From NCBI GenBank assembly GCA_021772095.1, contig JADYXR010000128.1, forward strand, positions 1-64,000: DNA of 64,000 bases, written 5' to 3'. The stretch comes from Candidatus Obscuribacter sp. (GTDB lineage Bacteria; Cyanobacteriota; Vampirovibrionia; Obscuribacterales; Obscuribacteraceae). A program made the translations under genes and the position numbers. How positions within the stretch are numbered: the stretch's first letter is position 1; each line of letters begins with the position of its first letter. The notes beneath the pieces were generated by a model. The model did not search any database, had not been told where the DNA came from, and saw only the letters and a program-made list of their open reading frames with translations. Shown here in pieces: positions 50,399-59,425 of this stretch.

Positions 50399-52810
50399 CT
50401 AAGAAACTTCTTTGACTTCATCGCGGTTGATTAGCATCTCAACTTCGCGGCACAAATTGACGATGTGTTCAGGCATGCCTTCAGCCCGCATGTACTGCCG
50501 ACAGATATCGAGAGTTCTGCGGAACGCTCTTACGACGTCGCCTTCATCGAAATTAGTTGCCAATCGAATTTGCTGCCAGGTCGCGCCTTGTGCCCACATC
50601 TCGGTGAGTTGGCTGAAGTGCGGACTGAACTCGACCGCGATATCGATGTCGAAATCACGCTGCAAACGTTTTATCTTGCGCGCCAGTTTGTCCACTTCGA
50701 ACAATGTTTTTTCCACTGCTGGAGCCAGTCGAATGCGCTGCATTTCGTGGCCGCCACGACCTTCTTCTTGCACAAGCGCCGTGAGAACCGAAGCCAGTTC
50801 CCATGGTCTGAGATGATCCAACAGACCGCTAACAACGACGTCGGTCAAGAACAATTCGTTGGTTCCGCGGATACACGCAGCCATGTGTCCGAGCTTGGAG
50901 GGCTTGTCTCCATCGAGATATCCTTGAAGTCGCAAGATGTTAGTCAGTGCTTCAAATGTTCGCCAATATTTGCCGGTTTCTTTATCCAGGCGTCGATTGA
51001 TTTCTTTGATTCTTTTCTCGAGATGTTCGACGCGGCTTCCTTGTTTACTGCAAGGCTTTTGCACAGGACATCCGTGACAAGGCATGGCATAAGCTTCTCG
51101 GAGCAGATCGCTGATTTCTCCTTTTTGCGTGCCAAGAGCGGCCTCGCCTTCCGGAGTATCGATGATTTCAGGTCCATCAGGTTTGTCCGGCTTCTTCTGC
51201 GGACGCAAACCTTTTTCCATGTACTTGAGTTGCTTATGCTTGTGACGAATTGCACCAAGCCGCTTAGCGTAAAGACCGAGATCTCCAGGTTCACTCGGAC
51301 ACAGCGGTCCTTGCAAATCCTGAAGCTCGTGCTCCATTTTCATTTTCTCTTCGAACAATGGTTCCAGTTCGTGATTGGTTTTAAACTGACCAAAACTGCG
51401 TTCGACTAGATCGCGCGCATCATCGATGGAGTGCCGTTCTAAAAGGTTTAAAACCATTCCGTATGATGGAGTAAAACGACTGGATAACGGATCGGGACGC
51501 GCAGTCGCAAGTTTTGCAGCGTCTTCCACCGGCTCGTAGGTGTTGTTTAAAACTACAACATGTCCCATTTCGTCCATGCCGCGACGCCCAGCCCGACCGG
51601 ACATTTGGAGAAACTCGGACGCCGTCAAAGTGCGATGACCTTCATCGGCTCGCTTGGTCATCGAAGAAATTACAGTAGAACGCGCCGGCATGTTGATACC
51701 AGCTGCAAGCGTTTCTGTTGCAAACACACACTTCAGCAAGCCTTTCTGGAAGAGCTTTTCGACCATTCCTTTCCAACTTGGAAGCATACCGGCGTGGTGA
51801 ACGGCGACGCCCTCGAACAGATAAGGAAGATGCGGATGCGTTTTTAAATTGGGATTGATCCGACAAAACTCTTCGACGGCAGCCCTGATTTGCTGCGCTT
51901 CGTCATCGTTGATTAGCGGAATGCCGCGTGCGCGTTTCATCGATTCTTCGCAACCGCGTCGCGAAAAAACGAAGTAGATGGCAGGCAACATATTGCGCGC
52001 CGAGAGCACCGAGAGGACATCGGCCGGATGCGTTCCAATGTTATGGCCACCGGGTCTTCGACGTTGGTTTTTATCCGGACGTTTGCGTTTTCCAAAACGA
52101 TTCTTGAGCAGATTGTTGACACCACCGCCCGGATTTAGCAACGGATAAATTCTTTGATCGCCGAAATAATGAAAACGCAAAGGTACTGGGCGGAAGTTGG
52201 AACTAATCAGTTCCGTTGCGCCATGCGTTTCATCAATCCACGTAGTTAATTCTTGTGCGTTAGCAACTGTCGCAGACAAGGCGACGAGCTGCACATCAGT
52301 TGGTGCGTAGATGATTGATTCTTCCCAAACTGTGCCGCGTTCAGAATCGTTCATGTAGTGGCATTCGTCCAGCACGACGTAAGCGACGTCCTTCATGTTT
52401 TTACTGACGTCACCAAGGATGGTGCCATACAACATGTTGCGAAAAACTTCCGTCGTCATAACCACAATAGCAGCGTCGCGATTAATCGAGATGTCGCCAG
52501 TGAGAAGACCGACTTTGTCCTCGCCGAATTTCTCTCTGAAATCGAAAAGTTTTTGATTAGAAAGCGCCTTCAAAGGCGTCGTGTAGAAGCACCGCTTGTT
52601 GCGCATGAGCGCCATCTCGACGGCATATTCAGCGATAACCGTTTTGCCTGCACCAGTTGGTGCACAAACCACTACACTCTTGCCGTCTTGCAAATGCTTG
52701 ATCGCCTCGAGCTGAAAATCATCCAGTTCGAATTGAAACAAATGAGATGGATGCGCTGCATCATCCCGTCCTATGTCGCCGTCTTGAATTAGGGTACCGT
52801 CTTGGGTCAC
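50399..52810 (-). CDS. Ski2-like DEAD/DExH-box RNA helicase (DSHCT type)
   Basis: 803 residues from GTG. Motif I is APTGAGKT (50-57). DECH is near 147 ('VVLDECHYMND'), followed by 'VALSATVANAQEL', 'GVAVHHAGMLPSWKGMVE', 'FATETLAAGINMPA' and 'QMSGRAGRRGMDEMG'. All of these are diagnostic of the Ski2/Mtr4/DSHCT family. The middle holds a zinc-type cluster (C-x2-C-x5-C in 'MPCHGCPVQKPCSKQGSR'). The C-terminal third resembles the DSHCT domain. Such helicases occur in Cyanobacteria and Actinobacteria and probably act in RNA processing or decay. It is a single gene. Confidence 0.93.
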   Translation of the reverse strand: MTQDGTLIQDGDIGRDDAAHPSHLFQFELDDFQLEAIKHLQDGKSVVVCAPTGAGKTVIAEYAVEMALMRNKRCFYTTPLKALSNQKLFDFREKFGEDKVGLLTGDISINRDAAIVVMTTEVFRNMLYGTILGDVSKNMKDVAYVVLDECHYMNDSERGTVWEESIIYAPTDVQLVALSATVANAQELTTWIDETHGATELISSNFRPVPLRFHYFGDQRIYPLLNPGGGVNNLLKNRFGKRKRPDKNQRRRPGGHNIGTHPADVLSVLSARNMLPAIYFVFSRRGCEESMKRARGIPLINDDEAQQIRAAVEEFCRINPNLKTHPHLPYLFEGVAVHHAGMLPSWKGMVEKLFQKGLLKCVFATETLAAGINMPARSTVISSMTKRADEGHRTLTASEFLQMSGRAGRRGMDEMGHVVVLNNTYEPVEDAAKLATARPDPLSSRFTPSYGMVLNLLERHSIDDARDLVERSFGQFKTNHELEPLFEEKMKMEHELQDLQGPLCPSEPGDLGLYAKRLGAIRHKHKQLKYMEKGLRPQKKPDKPDGPEIIDTPEGEAALGTQKGEISDLLREAYAMPCHGCPVQKPCSKQGSRVEHLEKRIKEINRRLDKETGKYWRTFEALTNILRLQGYLDGDKPSKLGHMAACIRGTNELFLTDVVVSGLLDHLRPWELASVLTALVQEEGRGGHEMQRIRLAPAVEKTLFEVDKLARKIKRLQRDFDIDIAVEFSPHFSQLTEMWAQGATWQQIRLATNFDEGDVVRAFRRTLDICRQYMRAEGMPEHIVNLCREVEMLINRDEVKEVS

Positions 52811-52985
52811 AAAGTCTCTTGGTGTCGTGTCGAGAATAGTTGTCAGTCGATCAAGTCGACATCATGTTCTCTTTTAGTCGTCTTCCGCTCCAATCAATGC
52901 GGTGATCTAAATCGCAGTAGCCAGTGGAGCCCATCTTGTTAAGAGCAGAAGTCAGGATCAGTTCTTATAGATTGTACCAATGTAC

Positions 52986-52991
52986 TATAAT
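52986..52991 (+). promoter_or_regulatory. Consensus -10 box of tRNA-Pro
   Basis: TATAAT is exact, 40 bases ahead of the tRNA. No good TTGACA lies at the expected distance; the sequence there is TCTTAT. Confidence 0.55.
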
Positions 52992-53031
52992 GTCGCCATA
53001 GATCTGTCTTAATTTCCATCCGAAACAATGT

Positions 53032-53103
53032 CGGGACGTGGCGCAGGGGTAGCGCGCACCTTTGGGGTGGGTGAGGCCGGAGGTTCAATTCCTCTCGTCC
53101 CGA
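53032..53103 (+). tRNA. tRNA-Pro (anticodon GGG)
   Basis: The acceptor CGGGACG (53032-53038) pairs with CGTCCCG (53096-53102), with discriminator A53103. The D-stem is GCGC/GCGC. The anticodon stem CACCT/GGGTG closes loop TTGGGGT, with GGG at 53064-53066. The T-arm is GGAGG-TTCAATT-CCTCT. CCA is not encoded. Confidence 0.95.
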
Positions 53104-53256
53104 TCAATAACAGGAAGCCTGAGCCAGTCACGATCTACGACTGGCTTTCTTCTTATTTAAAATCGCGTTGCGGCAAACGGCAGAGTAAAAATGGGCGCTC
53201 CTCGATTGATTGGAATGGCAAAATCGAGTTGAACGCGTGAGTTATCAATTTTTTAT

Positions 53257-54582
53257 ATGAACGACTCCACGCAAAGAAACCCTCAAACTGCAATCACAGT
53301 GTTGCTCTGGTCACTGATTGGTTTGGGCATTATCTTGCGGCTGGTCAATCCGTTTTTTAGCAACCCTGTCGATTTTCTTGAATCCGATCCGCTGCGACAT
53401 TTTCTCAATGCTCGAGAGTGCTTGCGGACTGGTGCGGATATCAGCGTCGTTTACGACATTCTCGATCCGCTCGGATACCAGATCTGGTTGTCGTCGGTGC
53501 TGCGAATCACTGGCGGTGACAGAACCGCACTCGCGCTCTACGCCGGGGGTTTGAGCGTGCTGACCACATGGCTATGGTACCGCTGGATGAGACTGGCTGT
53601 GGGCAACAGAGTGTTGGCGCTGACCGGTTACGCCATCCTCAGCCTGCTACCTGACTGGATTCGCGTCAATCAATTTTTTCTGCAAGAAACTTTGATCTTA
53701 CCTTTGCTGGGATTGTCGCTCTGGCTCAGTTGGATAACGATGCGGCGCCCGACCATGCCGATGTACATCAGCACTGGCGTCGCGTGGGGTTGCGCGTTGC
53801 TGACCAAGGTTACGGTTTTGCCGATGGCATTAATCCTTGCTGGATGGATACTGTGGAAAACGGCATCAGATCGGTCGAAATTGAAACTGCCATTGATCGC
53901 AATCGCCACGACTTTGCTGATTTATTCGCTAGGACCGATCAAGATCTTCAATCGAATCCATGCATTCGTGCCGATTCCCGCAGGCGACCTCAATCGGATC
54001 TGGTTCGAAAGCGGAAACAAAGATCTGAATTACAAAATCAAATTCGTCGACATGAGGCAAGGATACAAAGAGTACGAAATTAGGGTCGGCAATCCTTCAC
54101 TTGATCTAAAACTACCGCCAGGTTTCAACTGGACGACAAGCCGCACGGGGACTTGTGAAACAACTGTCGACTATACGGCCGCTCTCGGTAATTATTTCCC
54201 GGCGTCGCAGATGACGCTCGCCGACCGGCTTAAATACACGTGGGAGAACATCGTATACTTCTTTGCCGGTTTGAGTTGGCCGGAAAATCATGTAACTAAA
54301 GACGCGAAAAACGGCATATACAGCCAGATTTTCGAATCTGTTCGTTTCATCTGGTTACCGATTACGTTAATCATAGCCGCGCTGGCAATTCGCCAAAAAC
54401 GGCTCAATCTAATGACCTTACTCTTTTTCGGATCACTGAGCTTCTTTCTGTTTCAGCAGTCCGTCATAACTGAAGCACGATACAAAAAGCCGTGGGAAGG
54501 AGTAGCAATCGCCACCCTTCTAACGCTATTCACAAAGCCTTCATCGCGCAAAAAGAACGAAGACGCTGAATCGGAGAGTTGA
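53257..54582 (+). CDS. Polytopic membrane protein, GT-C glycosyltransferase-like
   Basis: 441 residues with about nine to ten membrane segments and a large hydrophilic loop near 245-330. The first extracytoplasmic loop contains 'FLESDPLRHFLNARECL', placing acidic residues where GT-C (PMT/ArnT-type) glycosyltransferases bind the metal or sugar phosphate. The order of segments fits that fold. The acceptor and sugar are unknown. No other glycosylation gene is adjacent. There is no clear ribosome binding site. Function inferred from topology. Confidence 0.6.
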   Translation: MNDSTQRNPQTAITVLLWSLIGLGIILRLVNPFFSNPVDFLESDPLRHFLNARECLRTGADISVVYDILDPLGYQIWLSSVLRITGGDRTALALYAGGLSVLTTWLWYRWMRLAVGNRVLALTGYAILSLLPDWIRVNQFFLQETLILPLLGLSLWLSWITMRRPTMPMYISTGVAWGCALLTKVTVLPMALILAGWILWKTASDRSKLKLPLIAIATTLLIYSLGPIKIFNRIHAFVPIPAGDLNRIWFESGNKDLNYKIKFVDMRQGYKEYEIRVGNPSLDLKLPPGFNWTTSRTGTCETTVDYTAALGNYFPASQMTLADRLKYTWENIVYFFAGLSWPENHVTKDAKNGIYSQIFESVRFIWLPITLIIAALAIRQKRLNLMTLLFFGSLSFFLFQQSVITEARYKKPWEGVAIATLLTLFTKPSSRKKNEDAESES

Positions 54583-54596
54583 GTTGTTTAAACAGA

Positions 54597-54923
54597 TTAG
54601 ACAGGCAGATAGCGAACGATCCGGCGTCTAGTTGCCTTCAGTCGTTTCTTGTTATGGCATTCCGTGTTTCGCTGCGTCGGCATGTTTTGCTCAAGGGACA
54701 ATAAGCGCCTGTAGTTCCTAATATCGATGGGATAACGCCGCACATCGATCGAAGGAATGGCCTCAAAACATGGACTCAGATGAACGAACTCTCGGATTTT
54801 GAACCTGAGAATCGTTTTTAAGTAGTCGTCGAGCTGGTCTAGAACAACCGCGCGATCATCGGCTGAAGGAAACATACGTACCCCATCAACATCGTTTTCT
54901 TGTAGAAGATTTTTACTGGTCAT
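54597..54923 (-). CDS. Possible small protein (doubtful)
   Basis: 108 residues, acidic then basic, with a helical-looking core ('VVLDQLDDYLKTILRFKIREF') and an Arg-rich tail. It lies in a 770-base interval with no other good candidate. There is no ribosome binding site before the ATG, and nothing recognisable in the sequence. Low confidence. Confidence 0.3.
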   Translation of the reverse strand: MTSKNLLQENDVDGVRMFPSADDRAVVLDQLDDYLKTILRFKIREFVHLSPCFEAIPSIDVRRYPIDIRNYRRLLSLEQNMPTQRNTECHNKKRLKATRRRIVRYLPV

Positions 54924-55250
54924 AGCAAGCGAAAAGCAGTCTCTGGCACCGGGTGCCGTTAAAACGTTGAATGTTAGCAGGGTTTAAGGGAATGTCAACA
55001 ACACCGACCTCCCTTCCGAAGCGATTTAATATAAATTCGGGCGTTGCACGTCCAACACGTATAGAAAAGAACAGCTGAGCGTATCGAGTTGTTCTCAGTC
55101 GCCAAGCGGATCGCGGACTTATTCGAACAAAAATGATCCGCCGTTCTGATGAAACTTCGCGCATCCGAGATGTGACGAAAAAATATCGCATCTGACATTG
55201 CGAAGAGCGAATTATGACCCAAACTGTCGGAAATCTGACGAAGCTACGGA

Positions 55251-55277
55251 GTCATAAAAACGGTCTGATTTTATGAC
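55251..55277. repeat. 27-bp palindromic intergenic repeat, copy 3
   Basis: Arms GTCATAAAAAC and GATTTTATGAC around core GGTCT; the outer nine bases pair perfectly. It lies in the gap after the sigma factor gene, 67 bases from copy 4. Confidence 0.75.
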
Positions 55278-55317
55278 AAAGCAGAGAGCAGACGCAGCAA
55301 AGTCGCCACCCGCCTAA

Positions 55318-55344
55318 GTCAGAAAAAATGGCAGATTTTATGAC
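55318..55344. repeat. 27-bp palindromic intergenic repeat, copy 4
   Basis: Left arm GTCAGAAAAAA (degenerate), right arm GATTTTATGAC identical to copy 3, core TGGCA. It ends 12 bases before the stop of the sigma factor gene. Confidence 0.65.
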
Positions 55345-55356
55345 AGAAGAGCAGCC

Positions 55357-56208
55357 CTAAATTTTCTTAGCGACCTTCTTCTCAGCCTTCAATGCCGCAT
55401 CTGTGGCGATCACATCTTTTAAATGACGAAGCCCCGTATGCACGGCCCGCGACACTCCCATCTCTGAAAGTCCGAGCACACACGCCGTTTCCTTTTGTGA
55501 CAGATCGTAGAAGAAAACAAACTCAACAATCTGACGAGTTCGTTCGCCCAGATTCTTTAGAGCCTGCATGAGCAGCTCTCTGTCTTCATTTGTCTTAACC
55601 AGTTCCATATATTTTTTGTCAGCAACGAATTCTGACAAGCCGCGATGATCGTCGCGTTCGTCTTCTTCATTGCCATCCAACGATTCATAGTGAAGCCTGG
55701 CTTCCCAGGATTGCTGCGCGTCCAGAATCTCCTGAACGGTAAAGCCTGACTGCGTTGATAGCTCTTGGACGGATGGAGCGCGATTGAGAGTTTTAGTCAT
55801 ACGCTCTTCAAGTTGGCTAACCTGCGAATTGATCTCTGTCAGTTTGCGCGGCACTTGAACGATTGACGCATGATCTCGAAGATAGTGGCGAATCTCGCCG
55901 CGGATGTAGCAGGTCGCTAGCGTTCGAAAGCTGGCAGCGCGGGTGCGGGTGGGATCGTAATAGTTTATTGCTTTGAGTAAACCGATCGAGCCGACCTGTA
56001 CCAGGTCCTCGAAACTGTCCGGAAAACACTGACTGTAACGCCTTGCGATCTGACGGACAAGCGGAATGTTGTCGCGCACGAGATCTTTGACCTCAGACTC
56101 ATCAAAATAGAAGGAGCTGGGCTGTGGTTGACGCTTGGCGCGGTTAATGTCCTTCACGACTCTACGATCTCCTGAATCACTAGTTTTTCTTGCCTGATGG
56201 CTCGCCAA
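55357..56208 (-). CDS. RNA polymerase sigma-70 family factor (SigB/SigF/FliA-like, group 3)
   Basis: 283 residues. Region 2 is 'DNIPLVRQIARRYSQ' to 'EDLVQVGSIGLLKAINYYDP', including the -10 contacting helix. Region 3 is 'VPRKLTEINSQVSQLEERM...APSVQELSTQSGF'. Region 4, 'DLSQKETACVLGLSEMGVSRAVHTGL', is the -35 contacting helix-turn-helix. It lacks region 1.1. Group 3 factors control stress, motility or development; no anti-sigma gene is adjacent. It diverges from a histidine kinase gene 163 bases away, and both may be part of one regulon. Confidence 0.9.
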   Translation of the reverse strand: MASHQARKTSDSGDRRVVKDINRAKRQPQPSSFYFDESEVKDLVRDNIPLVRQIARRYSQCFPDSFEDLVQVGSIGLLKAINYYDPTRTRAASFRTLATCYIRGEIRHYLRDHASIVQVPRKLTEINSQVSQLEERMTKTLNRAPSVQELSTQSGFTVQEILDAQQSWEARLHYESLDGNEEDERDDHRGLSEFVADKKYMELVKTNEDRELLMQALKNLGERTRQIVEFVFFYDLSQKETACVLGLSEMGVSRAVHTGLRHLKDVIATDAALKAEKKVAKKI

Positions 56209-56370
56209 GTCAGGTTTCTAGGTTTCTCTCTTAAATTTTCCCTCGACAGCCTCGATCTAAACCGTTAAAACCGGGGTTCACGACTCTTCAGAAAGCTCGA
56301 CGGGGCTAAAATTTTGGCTACAATTGGTCTATGACTTTTCCTAGGGAGTCAGGCAAACCAGGAATTAAAC

Positions 56371-58461
56371 TTGAATCCTTTCATTAAATCTATTGCCCGC
56401 ATACGGATCGCCTGGGGCAAAATCTCGATTCAGAAGCAACTTTTGCTTTTGGGTCTTACCTGTGTCGCCGGCTTAGTCACCTTCACCGCCTGGGTTTGGG
56501 TCGCTCGCGCACAACACATGATCGACGATTCAGTCAAACAGTTCGGCCTGGCACTGGCTCACGCACTGGCTCGCGGCGGCGCCGAAGCATTGCAGAACAC
56601 CGGCAACCTCGAAGGTCTGCGCTATTACATTTTGACGGAACGCGGTCACACACCGGCAATTGCATTCGTCGTCTACTGCGATAAGTTCGGCAACGTGCTT
56701 TTGAATCCGAACTCTTCAAAAGATCTCGAAGATGTTTTCCCGATTTGGAAACAGCCCTTACATAAATATGAAGTGCCGGAAGTTTATGAAAGCCCGGTCG
56801 GATACCGCAGCATAACTAACATCGCGGTTCTGATGCGACGCAACCAACAAGACCTGGGAATCTGCTGGGTTGGTTTGGACAACAACTCATTCACTATTTT
56901 AGGAACACCAAAAGAAACCAGATACTTTTTGCTGTCAATCTTCATCCTTGTTGGAGCACTAGGCGCCGTCGGGGTTTGGGCCAACTATGCCTTGATCAAC
57001 AAGCCACTACGGGTGCTGTCACGCAGTTCCAGCGAACTGGCAGCAGGTAGATTCGGGTATCAAATTCCCGGACAAAGAGCCGGAAAAGAAATCGACGAAG
57101 TCGTCAACGCATTCAACTATATGTCCAGTCGCCTCAAGCTTTACGACAAGCATAACGTCGATAATTTGATGGCAGAACGAAACAAATATATTTCGGAACG
57201 CAATAAATTAGAACTGGTTCTGATGTCGATCGCCGATGGCGTTGTTGTGTGCGACCGCGACAACAAAGTTCAAATCGTCAACCGCGCAGCCACGATCGTA
57301 TTCGACAAAGATGCCCAGGAGATGCTCGGCAAGCCGCTCGTCTTCTGTACCGAAGGTCCGGACTCACCACAAATTTGTCAGGTCATTCAAGCATTCACCG
57401 ATTCATATTCGCCCGGAAACGTCGGACCGATCGTTCAGCAAGTCAATGTTTTAGAACGCGTAGTTCGAATCCACAGCGCTCCAATTTTGTTGAACAAAGA
57501 ATTCCTCGGCTCAGTAATGATCATGCAGGACATCACTAAGCAAGCCGAACTCGAGCGCATGAAGAACGAATTCATGAGCAACGTCAGCCACGAATTGCGC
57601 ACACCGATCACGTCGATCAAAAGCTACGTCGACACGCTCTGCAACCACGGCGAAAAACTCGATCCAGAAATTCACCGCGAGTTTTTGGAAACGATCGACA
57701 ACGAAGCAGATCGTTTGATGTATCTCGTAAACGACGTATTGCAGCTCAGTCAGCTCGAAGAGGGCGACCGCGATCTCGACGTTTGCCCAATGGAAATTCG
57801 CCGCGCCTGCGAAACAGCAATTCGTTCATTGAAGATGATGGCAAAGGATCGTTCAATAGATCTCGCTTTTGTCAGCGATCAAAACGTTCCACTGGTCAAC
57901 ATAAACCAGGAATCCATCGAGCGCGTCGTCATCAACTTGCTTACGAACGCAATCAAGTACACACCGAATGGTGGCAGTGTAACCGTACGAGTGAATCATC
58001 TTATTGATAGCAGAGAAGTTGCAGTCAACATCGAAGACACCGGAATCGGCATCCCGGAAGACTGCCTCGAGCACGTATTCGACCGCTTCTTCCGCGTTGA
58101 GAAGAAAGTGCATACGATCAAAGGAACCGGACTTGGTTTAACCATCGTCAAAAAGATTATTGAAAAACACGGCGGTCGAGTAGATGTTCGCTCATCACTC
58201 GGCGAAGGTTCCACTTTCAGCTTCATCCTTCCTGAGGCGTCAACCGTCGAAGAAGAAGACGGCGTGGACGTCCCGCATTACGAGTACGAAGGTTTCACCG
58301 GAAGCGTCGCATTCGCAACTAATTCCGAAGACCACATCAAATCCATCAGTGGCGATTCAAGAAACGAAGAAGGCAACGGCAAAGAAGTAGCCACCACCAA
58401 TGGTGACTCCGCTTCGGACGTTGAACATACAGAGTCCAGCAAGCAACCCACCGTTACCTGA
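56371..58461 (+). CDS. HAMP-PAS sensor histidine kinase
   Basis: 696 residues from TTG, with AGGA seven bases upstream. Membrane segments lie at about 26-46 and 186-208, with a periplasmic sensor of about 140 residues between them. HAMP is at 210-262 and PAS at about 280-390 ('ADGVVVCDRDNKVQIVNRAA'). The HisKA H-box 'FMSNVSHELRTPITSI' has the phospho-His near 406. HATPase N-box 'NLLTNAIKYTPNGG' is near 522, with DTGIGIP and GTGLGL downstream. A disordered C-terminal tail of about 75 residues follows. It resembles WalK/VicK-type kinases in layout. No response regulator is adjacent. Confidence 0.93.
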   Translation: MNPFIKSIARIRIAWGKISIQKQLLLLGLTCVAGLVTFTAWVWVARAQHMIDDSVKQFGLALAHALARGGAEALQNTGNLEGLRYYILTERGHTPAIAFVVYCDKFGNVLLNPNSSKDLEDVFPIWKQPLHKYEVPEVYESPVGYRSITNIAVLMRRNQQDLGICWVGLDNNSFTILGTPKETRYFLLSIFILVGALGAVGVWANYALINKPLRVLSRSSSELAAGRFGYQIPGQRAGKEIDEVVNAFNYMSSRLKLYDKHNVDNLMAERNKYISERNKLELVLMSIADGVVVCDRDNKVQIVNRAATIVFDKDAQEMLGKPLVFCTEGPDSPQICQVIQAFTDSYSPGNVGPIVQQVNVLERVVRIHSAPILLNKEFLGSVMIMQDITKQAELERMKNEFMSNVSHELRTPITSIKSYVDTLCNHGEKLDPEIHREFLETIDNEADRLMYLVNDVLQLSQLEEGDRDLDVCPMEIRRACETAIRSLKMMAKDRSIDLAFVSDQNVPLVNINQESIERVVINLLTNAIKYTPNGGSVTVRVNHLIDSREVAVNIEDTGIGIPEDCLEHVFDRFFRVEKKVHTIKGTGLGLTIVKKIIEKHGGRVDVRSSLGEGSTFSFILPEASTVEEEDGVDVPHYEYEGFTGSVAFATNSEDHIKSISGDSRNEEGNGKEVATTNGDSASDVEHTESSKQPTVT

Positions 58462-58475
58462 AGCCGAGGTGACCG

Positions 58476-58886
58476 ATGGACCCAACGCATTTAATTCTGC
58501 ACTTTCCGATTGTGATTGCCGGTATCGCTCTGTGTGAATCGATAAAATTATCTCGTGGTCGATTTTGGATCATGGCACTGATCATAACCGGGACGTCATT
58601 AGTCATCGGATTGATATGGAATCAGTTCCTTCTCCTGATCGGTGCGAGCTTTATCGTCCTTGTAACCAGGATAGGTTTTTTCCTGAAGGAAAAGGGCTTG
58701 TCTGTTCGCGGCGGATATTTCGATATGCTATGTGTTGGCGCAATATTTGCCTTTGTAATTTTATGGCTGGGCAAGCCAGCACAGAAGCCGATCCAACCTG
58801 TAGCTCGAGTGGACAGCGTCACCAGCAGTGTTGATAGGTCGGTTAAAACCACACCAGTTCCACAGACTATCAATCGATCTTTCTAG
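58476..58886 (+). CDS. Small three-segment membrane protein, unknown function
   Basis: 136 residues with GAGGTG five bases before the ATG, 14 bases after the kinase stop. They are almost certainly one transcript. Hydrophobic segments lie at about 5-22, 30-62 and 82-98, with a polar tail. The function may relate to the kinase. Its stop overlaps the stop of the convergent minus-strand gene by four bases (CTAG at 58883-58886). Confidence 0.65.
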   Translation: MDPTHLILHFPIVIAGIALCESIKLSRGRFWIMALIITGTSLVIGLIWNQFLLLIGASFIVLVTRIGFFLKEKGLSVRGGYFDMLCVGAIFAFVILWLGKPAQKPIQPVARVDSVTSSVDRSVKTTPVPQTINRSF

Positions 58887-59398
58887 TTCGAAACTGAGTG
58901 GTGCTCAGCGTAATCTTTGACGTAGGCCAAACGTTTCTCCATGCCTTTCTTTGTGCTGCTGCGCAAAACTTTGTTCTTAAAAGGAGCAGGCACCCATGAG
59001 TCTATAGTGGTGACGACTTTCAGCGTAGAACCATTGCCATCTTTGCTTTCCTCGACGATCCAGGCGCCGTCGAACTTGTTGACCACACCGGTTTCGGTGA
59101 GTCTGTATTCGATCCTGTGCTCTTCGGGCTTGCTGACTTCAATGTAGTTGAGGAAGGTGGTGCCAATGATCGGCATCTTCGCAAACTCTTCTTTCAGTGT
59201 CACCGAGTTCGGTGTTGAGGAAACGATTTTCTTGTGGAACGCCTTATCTTCTTTTTGATATTCGTGAAGTGCTTTCCAAACGGTCTCTGGCTTGGCGTCG
59301 ATGGTGACACATTCCTCGACTGTTACGGCCGCAAAAGCTGGCATCTGAAAAACTACTGCTGCTACTGCGAACATCAGAGTGGATTTCGTAACTTTCAT
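58883..59398 (-). CDS. Exported START/SRPBCC-type protein
   Basis: About 171 residues from the ATG with AGGAGAG eight to nine bases upstream. The signal peptide ends near AFA. The SRPBCC fold runs from 'AVTVEECVTIDAKPETVWKALHEYQ' to 'VPAPFKNKVLRSSTKKGMEKRL', with the long C-terminal helix that covers the hydrophobic cavity. Such proteins bind lipids or small hydrophobic molecules. An exported member suggests a periplasmic lipid-binding role. Substrate unknown. Confidence 0.8.
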   Translation of the reverse strand: MKVTKSTLMFAVAAVVFQMPAFAAVTVEECVTIDAKPETVWKALHEYQKEDKAFHKKIVSSTPNSVTLKEEFAKMPIIGTTFLNYIEVSKPEEHRIEYRLTETGVVNKFDGAWIVEESKDGNGSTLKVVTTIDSWVPAPFKNKVLRSSTKKGMEKRLAYVKDYAEHHSVSN

Positions 59399-59425
59399 TT
59401 GGAACTCTCCTGAACACTCAAACAA

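Noticed and set aside
50465..51409. 314-residue plus-strand frame inside the helicase gene
   Set aside because: It lies wholly antisense to a well-conserved helicase, and its residues show the shadow pattern (Cys, Phe, His rich), with no domain.
54913..55191. 92-residue minus-strand frame
   Set aside because: Arg-rich, no binding site, and overlaps a doubtful neighbour; nothing recognisable.
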